Assembly: GCA_039000515.1 (NCBI GenBank)
Contig: JBCFYV010000012.1
Location: 86,582,284 to 86,646,283 of the forward strand
DNA from: Timema cristinae
Lineage: Eukaryota > Arthropoda > Insecta > Phasmatodea > Timematidae
DNA: 64,000 bases
Direction: 5' to 3'
Shown: positions 23,400 through 64,000 of the stretch, piece by piece
Numbering within the stretch: the first letter of the stretch is position 1
Layout: each line of letters starts with the position of its first letter
Notes under the pieces: generated by a model
Told to the model about the DNA's origin: nothing
Databases searched by the model: none
Seen by the model: only the letters and a program-made list of their open reading frames with translations
Made by a program: the position numbers and the translations under genes

Positions 23400-24568
23400 A
23401 TGTAGACTTTATCCTTGAACATGAGACTGAACCGTCACTTCTCCTATAATATAGAAGAAGTGACGATTACATTTACAAACAAAGTTAAATAAGGAAGGTT
23501 TAGAAGGTGCAAGAATAAGATAAATGTACAAGTATAACAAATCAGTTTATTTATATTTAAACAAATTAATAGAATTACATAAGGTTTAAATAGGTCTTAT
23601 ATTGAACAGTCCTTTGCTTATTTAGAGAAATTAAATCAGTTAGCTTAAAAGTATACTTCCCAACTGGGAATCAGTTGAGTCTAGTAATGAGTCTAGCAAC
23701 TCTTCAATTTAGTACTAAAGCACATTCTGCTAGGAAAGTGCGTCTGCTTCAACAAGGCGGCAAAATAAATAGAAATGTATTAATTCAAAGTTAGGCAACA
23801 ATATTAGATAATCTATCTAGCCTCTCAACTACTAGACTTAGAAAACATATACATTGATTATAGTTAAATAACAGTTAACAATATCAAATTCTAGTAAGTG
23901 CTAATTTAAAGAGTTACTAACACGTAGTTAAATGAGCTGGCTAGCAAACGTTAACTCCATTGAGAGTTATGAAACACAAAGATTAATCTCCTAGAAGAGG
24001 AACTATCATTTTACAAATAGTAAATGGCGAGCTACCAGGAATCTAGGCTACTAAGATACTATGGCCGGTCTATTCCTGATTAGTACTTCCTGAAAATTCA
24101 ATAGTATGTTTAGAATTCAACCCAATCTTGGTCACACAATAATTAGTGCAAAATATATATGTATTAACTTATACGAAGGGGGCCAGAAACTAAGCACTAT
24201 CCCCGTGGGCCACTACTATAAACTTGTTGTGCTCCCACAAGTTGTGCACCGTAAAAAGGTACATTAAAAAGAAACAATAGTGACTGTTATCTGTCACAGA
24301 CCTAGTTATGTCATTGAACAAAGCATTAGATAACCTAATTTACGCCATTAAGTGATTCTAAACATGGTCATATTATTTAGGGAGTCATTATTATTTCCTA
24401 ATATATAAAGCTGTCTTAAGGTCTTAGAAAAGGAAGTCAGACACACTGACATAGTAAATAAAATCGCATGGACCAAGTTACATAGAGCATTAAGCTCATC
24501 ATTTAAAACTATGCCTTATATGCATAGAAAAACAAGTCAGAAACACTGACATTGAATAGTGTAACAAA
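23400..24568. other. Unclassified repeat-like DNA
   Basis: No gene. A hairpin at 23432-23464 (CGTCACTTCT / AGAAGTGACG) and a GTCAG...CTGAC motif repeated near 24437 and 24536 suggest an old element that continues beyond the SINEs to about 26.4 kb. Confidence 0.4.
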
Positions 24569-24853
24569 GGTGACCTGGCGGTCTAGGGGTAAAGTGTCAG
24601 ACTTCAGTGCTGGCGGCCGGGGTTCAATCCTCGGTCCCGGCACAGATTTATCTGATTACCAAACCCTTCCTTCACCTCTGACAAGACATCTTGTGAATGT
24701 GGGGAATGCCAGGCCTCCACCGTGGTTCGGATTCCACGTTAAACTGTAGGTCCTTCATTTCATCTCACAATCACCCTACCATTACACATTAGCGTAAGTG
24801 CGTATAACCCGAACGGGTAGTAAGATGTGGTGCTAATAATAATAATAATAATA
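24569..24853 (+). repeat. SINE1, full length
   Basis: tRNA-like head with A box (GCGGTCTAGGGGTAA) and B box (GGTTCAATCC), body, shared tail, and (TAA)n end. It is flanked by a perfect 12-bp duplication, AATAGTGTAACA. Recent insertion. Confidence 0.93.
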
Positions 24854-25176
24854 GTGTAACATGGGGCGCGCGTGGCCTGGGAGGGTCATGGGCTATGAAT
24901 TTGTGAACCACGAGTTCTTTTGAGGATATTGGGGTATGTTGCAGGCTAAATATGAATTAAAATACTCGATCACCCAAGGTTTTGATTAGTAAAAACACTA
25001 CTAAAAAAAACATTCACGGAATTAAATATACAGCTAAACAATTAAACAAATTAGGTAGTCAAAGTAATTATGTAAATTAATAAACCAATAAGCACATAAT
25101 AGATAGAATAACACTGAATAAATTATAACCAAGCAGTTCACTGAACTAAGTAATACTAGTAATTGTCTTTAAATTA
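24854..25176. other. Spacer between inverted SINE1 copies
   Basis: Starts with a short GC-rich segment (GGGGCGCGCG) and then AT-rich DNA. No feature recognised. Confidence 0.4.
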
Positions 25177-25455
25177 ATTATTATTATTAGCACCGCGTCT
25201 TACTACCCATTTGGGTTATACGCACTTACGCTAATGTGTTATGGTAGGGTGATTGTGAGATGAAATGAAGGACCTACTGTTTAACGTGGAATCCGAACCA
25301 CAGTGGAGGCCTGGCATTCCCCACATTCACAAGAAGTCTTGTCAGAGGTGAAGGAAGGGTTTGGAAATCAGATAAATCTGTGCCGGGACCGAGGATTGAA
25401 CCCCGGCCGCCAGCATAGCTGTCTGACACCTTACCCCTAGACCGCCAGGTCACCC
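25177..25455 (-). repeat. SINE1, full length, inverted
   Basis: Complete copy with both pol III boxes, flanked by CTTTAAATTAAT on both sides (12-bp duplication). Lies head-on with the copy at 24569. Confidence 0.93.
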
Positions 25456-26550
25456 TTTAAATTAATAAATAAATGAAAACACATACAATAAAATCACACT
25501 GGATTAATTATAACTAAACAGTTCACTGACTCAAGTAATATAGGCAATTGTTTGTAAATCGAGACACAAATGAAAACACATAAAATAGAATAATATCAAA
25601 TCAAGTAAACAGCTTGTTAAAAAATACTGAATAACTAGTTAAATATCCAAATATCAGTTTCTTAAAACATTCGTTCACGATACAATTTACTTTCATTGTT
25701 AAAGAAACTCACGGCACCCCACCACAGGTCCCAGCGCCATACACACTACACCGGCAAGCGCCACATGAACACTGGACTCGCTGGTCCACTCTCGGTCACG
25801 AGTAATAACCCTAACTATCAAAACTATGCTTTATGGGCATAGAAAAACCAGTCAGACATTCTGACACAAAAAACTATAACTTATAGACATGGATAAAAAA
25901 GAGTACTATGATTCAACTCAGATTCTAACTATCAAATACTCATAGTCTTGGACGAGGCTTCATCTGCATTGATGTGGAGAGATCGACGCCTCACACTTCG
26001 TAGTCACCAGTAGCTTGTTCGCCGATGTAGATTAACGTTGAAGTTGTTCTTCTGTCGAATTGATAAATTATAATACAAAATGTAAAGCAAGGAATGACGT
26101 TTATATAGTAACAGAAATAATGTATTCGAGGAGGGTCTTCACCTAGACAACAGAGGGGTAGGTAATTTGTGGAATTACACTGAATGACAACTAGCACTCG
26201 AAGACTGTGTGGGGAGCAGAGAGAAATAGCTCAGCCATTTCATCAACTTGAGGCCTGCTGGTGAGATGTCATTCTGCTGATGGTCCCAGCATAGTCAGCC
26301 GGCGTAGTTTTCCTGAAGTTTGGGCGTTTCCCGGCAACATGAATTCACCGTGAGTTAATACCTGCCACACACTTTAGAATATGTTAGTTCTTGTATTCAT
26401 CCTGTTAATCATAAGTATGGTATTTTGAGTGTACGTGTTAAATCTCATAACATATTTTCCATGAAAAAATAAAGGGAAATGCAATGGTTAGGAGAAGTGA
26501 AACTAATAGATTAATCAGTTCAAATATTTCCTACAATGTCTTTTATTTAT
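25456..26550. other. Unclassified, partly GC-rich repeat-like DNA
   Basis: Repeats a 45-bp segment of the 24.5-kb region (AACTATGC..TTAT..GCATAGAAAAA then GTCAG..CTGAC) at 25819-25866. It includes GC-rich patches at 25705-25800 and 26210-26340. No coding match. Confidence 0.4.
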
Positions 26551-26797
26551 TTAGCACCACATCTTACTACCCATTCAGATTATACGCTTAAGTACTTATT
26601 ATGCTAATGGGTCAGGAATTGGCAGGGTTTCTTTAGAGGAAGTGAACCTGTATTTACATGGCGGGAGAGTGGAAAACCATTTAGAAACAACCACCCCCAG
26701 TTCACCCAAGTGAGAGTCAAACCTTAATCTCCCCATCCTTGACAGTCTAGCCCAACATGAAACTAGTGTGTTGGTTAACTTCGCCACCGAAGTGGGT
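26551..26797 (-). repeat. SINE2 copy
   Basis: Full-length, moderately diverged. Tail TTAGCACCACATCTTACTA, head end CGCCACCGAAGTGGG. Confidence 0.85.
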
Positions 26798-27669
26798 TAT
26801 TTTATTTTAAACTGAGCTTAGATAAAGGGAAGGAATGAATTCAAGTCTCAAATCCTTTATTCAAATCTAAATCTTAGAAAACATGGCAAACAAAGAACTC
26901 TACTTTTCTACACAAAGCCTTAAGTTGCAATAGAAAATACAAATGATAGTCAAAATTTATTCTTTTTACTTTCTCTTGACCCCTCAGAGAAGAGAGAGGT
27001 ATTGTGATAAAGAAAAAATGAGAGATTTTAATGGATGTTTATGTTTGAAGACCAGTGAAACTAAAAAAGTGTTTTTGTAATGCCATCTGTTTCTTAGCCT
27101 CGAGCAGAAACCATTTCACTGATTGGGCTAAAACCTGTAAGGTTTCCCAAATAGGTTTTAAGAATTAGATATATAGCTTCAAAATTTTTCAAGGGTGAAA
27201 AGATAAAAAAAATAATCTTGAAAATGATTTAAGAATTTTGATTAAAATTCATATTCAGGCAGTGTTTAATTAACATCACAAACAAAATGGCGCATTTCAT
27301 TTTTCCAGGAAAATTACTTAGATCAGTGGTTTCCAACCACAGGGTCACACTGTGGAGTTGCAATGCTTGTTGAGGTTATAACTTTATGTTTACTTTTTAG
27401 AGTGATTATAATGACTAAGATTTAAATCCAAATAAAAAAAGTTTGCGGTTAAAATGGTATATACTTTTAAATTACTGTTTGTTTTCCTTTTGGTTATTCA
27501 ACTCTGACAGTTACTTGATAACTCAAGTTTACTGTAGCAGTCTCATATTAGGGCGAAAGACACTTCTAACATAACTTCCAAAATACCCATTGGGCTTGTT
27601 GATTCTCTTTGGAGACATTAATTGCATCCATTTAGTTACCATACAAGGCATTTATAATAATTAAACCAA

Positions 27670-27840
27670 GCACGAGGGGTTAACATCATGCTTGTTTGGT
27701 TTGTCGGTAATGAGGATAGGATTCAAATACCAACCAGGAGTACTGGTGGTTATTTTTCCTAAATGACTTTCCCCTTCTCCCTCCACACAAATAAAGGTAC
27801 ATGTTCTCAAAACTATACCTACCTGACAGGTGTAATTAAA
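27670..27840 (+). repeat. SINE2, degenerate plus-strand copy
   Basis: Shows GGATTCAAATACC (B box), GGTGGTTATTTTTCCTAAATG and CTCCCTCCACACAAAT in SINE2 order. The tail is missing. Confidence 0.6.
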
Positions 27841-28672
27841 TGTGGATATCTTGGATGATTAGTAAGATTCAGTTATAATAATAGTCCAAAAACAAGGCTT
27901 TGAATGTTTGTAGGCTATCAAGGGATTTTTATGGTCTTGAAGACAAAAATTAGGGTCAAACTCAGCAAAATATTTGAAACCAATGACTTTGCAGTTACTT
28001 TACAAAAGCGGATGTCTCCAATATTGATCATATCCCAGCAATCTTTTGAAAAACAAAATAACTTATCACTGCAAAGTTGAGGCACTAATGAAAATAAAAA
28101 TAAAATATATTCCAAATTTATTTTTATAAAATCATAAAATCTGAGCTGTAAGCAAATATCTTACTTTTTATATTGAGGTCTTTGAAATTAATACAGTAGG
28201 GCACATGTATCTGCTGATTCAGTATCCAGTTTCAGTTATTCGCAGTTTACTGCTGCCCAATTTTATTTATCTTTGATTAAAGAAAAATAATTATTTATAA
28301 GTCACAATGCCTGCACCATCACCCCACTTCATCTCCTCATCGTGGGCATAGATAGTGCTATCATATCACTGTCATCAGTGATCGTCACAAGAAGAATGGA
28401 GTACACTGTAGTGTACAGCCCATATTATTATGTACTTAATTTCATATTGGTAATGTCTTACAGTGAGTAATTTATCAATTAAACTTTACCGTATTTATAT
28501 GTTACATAAATGTCACGTTAAATAATAGTTTGGTATTATCAGTGGTTTCACGTAACCGCAATAGATCTAAGAATGTATTACTCGTGGATATGGGGACCCT
28601 ATTGTAATTGATAGTTATGTTCTTTGGCGAGCAGAATATTTTCTCTTTTCTCAATGTTTCTGTAACAGTATA
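27841..28672. other. Intergenic DNA, nothing recognised
   Basis: AT-rich. A hAT-like end (CAGTGGTTTCCAACC) at 27324 upstream has no visible partner. Confidence 0.4.
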
Positions 28673-29279
28673 CAAGGTGTATATTGATTGGTATTAAATA
28701 TTCTAGGGCCTTATTAAAATCAACCAAACAATAAGAAAAGTTAATATAGACATGGGTCTATAAACGCTTAGTTTTAGATTTATTAAAGGTTTTCCTCAAA
28801 GATGGATTGGTGCAGGGATCCATTGAATGGCCTGTTTAGTCACCAGATTTGAGCTCAATGGATTTTTATCGCTGGGGATATTTAAAGTCCATTGTTTACA
28901 CAACTTCAGTGACAAAAGTTGACATTTTAAGAGAGTGGATCAGAAATCATATCGTAAATAGATTTGAGCAAATACTTAACACCTAAGGTGTATTCAACAA
29001 AGTATGATAGCTTGTAACAAAGGCTTAGAGGGTGCATCGAAGCAAGATACCATTTTGTACAACTTTTGTTAACAAAAGGTTCTGTCTTATGTTTTTGTTA
29101 ATGATAGTCTTGTTTAATTGCATTGCTTTTTCTGACAGATTGCTTATTATTAGAACAGTAAAATTCCTTGTATCTCAAAATCTAAGCGTTTCTAGACTCC
29201 TGTTTATATGAACTTTTCTTAATATTTGAGCTTGGGATTACACCCATAGAATATTTGACACCAATTAATATACACCCTG
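28673..29279 (+). mobile_element. mariner-like element, 607-bp deletion derivative
   Basis: Inverted ends of about 36 bp (CAAGGTGTATATTGATTGGT left; CAGGGTGTATATTAATTGGT right) lie between TA dinucleotides at 28671 and 29280, the mariner target. Inside, the plus strand reads GSIEWPV*SPDLSSMDFYRWGYLKS, the C-terminal catalytic region of mariner transposases, with a stop codon. Most of the transposase is deleted. Confidence 0.88.
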
Positions 29280-30170
29280 TATATTATTTTGATTCACTAT
29301 CTTACGGAGTATGTGTGGTGCACCATACCATTTATTTTGGTATATCACATTATGGTTCTGGTCACTTAAAAATAACCTTTAAGAATAACCCTAAAAATAA
29401 ATTGCTCAAGAATCAAAATTGGAATAAATTTTTTCATGTCTAAACAGATTTAAACCTTTTATAGTTGCATTTTATGAGGGAATGGACCAATGCTGATCAC
29501 CAATCCAGTCATTAGCCACTTATGGCACAATTGGTTAAGATGATGAATGGCCTGTCATTTTTAATGCCAATCTTTTGAACTGTGTTCAAACGCATGCGAT
29601 TCTGGTATTAGTGACTGCACGTTATTTGTTAAGCTCAATAGTTGAAAGACTTTTCCTTTTTTTCTGTTCCTTGGGTGAGGGGGATGGCAATAAGGTATGG
29701 GGGCAGGAGATGGAAGCTAGTATACTCTAAGTAAACAGTTCAGTGGGCGGAACCTGTGGGGGTGCTTTGGGTGGGTAGGGGATACTATTCCTCCGGTCCC
29801 CCAGAATAGATTTGTGTTGCTCTAAATTTATTTCACTCCCCTAAAATATTTTCAAATATGAAGCAGAAAACATTGGCCTTACATTAAAATCCAAATAATT
29901 TTAGGATGTTAAATAATTTTGTCAGGGAAACAACTTTCCAAATATTTTTAAAGGCATTTAATATTCAACTAATTTTACAGGTGAAGACTACCCTAAATAT
30001 CTTTTAGAGGCATCCAATTTTCTAATATTTACCAATGGAGGTTGTAACCAGAGCTACCCTTTGGCTTGGGGGGTCAAGTCCCCCAAACATGCCTTTTTGT
30101 ACATACTGCATCCTAAACCCTTTACACAAGTAAGATTTCACTGCCATTGAAATAGTTCCTTCATTAGTAA
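29280..30170. other. Intergenic DNA
   Basis: No gene. Around 29520-29620 there is a tRNA-like stretch (TGGCACAATTGGTTAAG, then GTGTTCAAACGC) that could be a decayed SINE head. Confidence 0.35.
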
Positions 30171-31515
30171 TAACAGAACAGTGAATGAGAATAGTAAGAT
30201 CAGCAAGTGAAACAGCTTGTTGAGTGTGAGAAAAGTATTATTGCCATTAGGAGTAAATTTAAATGATACATGGGGAAGGGTACGAGTTGAATGTCAATTA
30301 TCAGATACTTTCGATATACATAATGGATTGAAACAAAGATATGCATTTTCCCAATTACTTTTTAATATAGCCGTAGAGTGTGCTATTAAGGTAATATGGC
30401 TAATACAAGAAAGTTTGTAAGAATTGACATTAAATGGTACATTGCAGCTATTAGCATAAGCAGATGAATAAGGTTTGTTGGGTGAAAGTAATAAAGCTGT
30501 TGAAGGAAATGCAGAGATTTTATAAGAGGCTTGTAAGGACAAAGGCTTGGAAATTAACGCCGAAAAGACTACAAATATGATCACAAAAAGAACACATATT
30601 GAGGATGATAATTTAGAAACTACTCTGAACAACATTTTATTTGACAGGGTTAATGAGTTTAAATATTTAGGAACAATTCTTAGCTTTAGAATGAGTACTA
30701 GAAATAAATAGTTAGGAAATACATTCTATTGTTGATATGTCACCTTCTTTCAAGAAATGTATAATTTAGATTATACAAAACAATTTTATCCGTCATTCTT
30801 TATGGGTGTGAAATGTGTTCTCTTGCCTTACACAATGAGATTTCTTAGGGTTATTGAAAACAAGGGGGCTTAGGAAGATACTTGGTCCAAAAGGGATGAG
30901 GTTCCTATAATTAGTTACAAAACCTGTACTCATCACATGACATTAGATTATGGTGGATCTTTTTATAAGAAAACCCTCTTTTCGCTTTATTAGGTAATTG
31001 TATTACATTTGGAAGAAGGTATAGGAAAGGTGGATAGAAACATATAAAAGGGACAAACACAAATGGCTTTTACAATTAAAAGAACAACACAGTTCACACT
31101 TTAAATTGCTGCCATTGGACAAAGCGGTAATGGTTGCCTCTTAAAGAAAATCGATCATCACCACCCAATCCCCCGACCTAGGTTTCATTCTATCGGAACC
31201 ATATTGTGTTCGTCCCCTTTTATATGTTTCTATCCACATTTCCTATACCTTCTTCTAAACATAATATAGATTATGGTGGGTGAGACATGCAGCTCGAATG
31301 GGAGAGACTAGAGAAGTGTTTAGGGTATTGAGTGGCAAACCCAATAAGAAATAACCACTGGGAAAATGTAGAAGGAAGGATAAAATTATAATGGACCTGA
31401 AAGAGAGAGGGTGTAGTGAAATGGACTAGATAGAACTAGCTCAAGATAGGGATAAGAGGTATACTTTATAGTGTGGCAATAGACTTTCGAGATCCTAATG
31501 CCAGAGAGAAAGTGG
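30171..31515 (+). pseudogene. LINE-B relic (reverse transcriptase and C-terminus)
   Basis: Plus-strand frames give RVRVECQLSDTFDIHNGLKQ, SQLLFNIAVECAI, GLLGESN, GLEINAEKTTNMIT and NEFKYLGTIL, the last three-quarters of a non-LTR reverse transcriptase. After a foldback insertion comes the C-terminal part (RHAARMGET, PLGKCRRRDK, MDLKERG, DWIELAQDRDKR). The YADD active site is decayed and stops are frequent. The style is RTE-like as known from arthropods. Confidence 0.82.
31010..31258. mobile_element. Foldback element inserted in LINE-B
   Basis: Arms of about 48 bp at 31012-31060 and 31201-31255 are inverted copies (GGTATAGGAAAGGTGGATAG ... and complement). The interior matches one arm of the 5.8-kb foldback, including TCTATCGGAAC. 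LINE-B homology resumes just after it. Confidence 0.8.
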
Positions 31516-31554
31516 AGGTTAATAAACCAATAAAATGTAGCATGTCCTCATATT

Positions 31555-31560
31555 TTTATT
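31555..31560 (-). promoter_or_regulatory. Polyadenylation signal of DDX56
   Basis: AATAAA on the minus strand, 43 bases after the DDX56 stop codon, so the 3' UTR is very short. It lies right beside the 3' end of a LINE-B relic. Confidence 0.7.
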
Positions 31561-31602
31561 AACAAGCTATAAAAAAACTTAAATATATATAGATAATTTC
31601 CA

Positions 31603-63796
<32,194 letters not shown>

Positions 63797-64000
63797 GGGG
63801 TATTGCCATATCGCTGAAAGAGATTCTAATATTTCAAGAAAAATGTGTTGTTAATAATACTTAGAATGTTAGTTTTTGACAGTTTTGAATAGTTTATAAT
63901 AATAAAAAGGATTACTAATCACATATTATAATAATTTAATAACCCGGTAATTACCATTAACTTAAACCTGGATAACTTATATTAAATTTTCGAACACCAG

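Overview
The window looks like a chromosome segment from a large, A+T-rich invertebrate genome, most likely an arthropod. The evidence is split genes with GT-AG introns of up to 6 kb, AATAAA signals, abundant tRNA-derived SINEs, decayed non-LTR retrotransposons, mariner, hAT and foldback elements, and no operons. The arthropod guess rests on the style of the LINE C-termini and the mariner remnant. No host protein in the window fixes the phylum.

Two protein-coding genes can be supported, both on the minus strand. (1) The right half (31.6-63.8 kb) is one gene, the orthologue of DDX56/Dbp9, a nucleolar DEAD-box RNA helicase of 60S ribosome biogenesis. Ten exons join in phase into 537 residues with helicase motifs I to VI intact. 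One intron is GC-AG. Only the extreme N-terminus is uncertain. (2) At 12.0-13.9 kb lie the last two exons of an unrecognised gene. A Kazal-like domain spans the intron, followed by a tail of twelve 24-residue repeats carrying basic R-x-L-x-[KR]-R-S-L cores and several N-glycosylation sequons. This is the best candidate for something undescribed. A possible third exon lies at about 14.5 kb.

The rest is mobile DNA and its remains. 0-8 kb: a hAT-like element carrying a LINE fragment and a 96-bp tandem repeat, a long foldback, a GC-rich island and a small hAT MITE. 10-17 kb: MITE, the Kazal gene, a BED/hAT transposase relic, SINEs. 18.9-23.4 kb: a dead 4.5-kb hAT element with two later insertions, one of them LTR-like. 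23.4-26.8 kb: unclassified repeat DNA with two recent SINEs in inverted orientation. 28.7-31.5 kb: a 607-bp mariner deletion derivative and a LINE relic containing a foldback. The introns of the helicase gene hold SINEs, two LINE relics, a near-perfect 390-bp hairpin MITE and a probable 3-kb TIR element. 59.7-63.8 kb is AT-rich and mostly featureless.

The SINEs form three families. SINE1 and SINE2 have different tRNA-like heads but the same tail. SINE3 shares its 3' end with a LINE (LINE-A) present in the window. Full-length SINE1 copies have perfect 10-12 bp target-site duplications, so that family moved recently.
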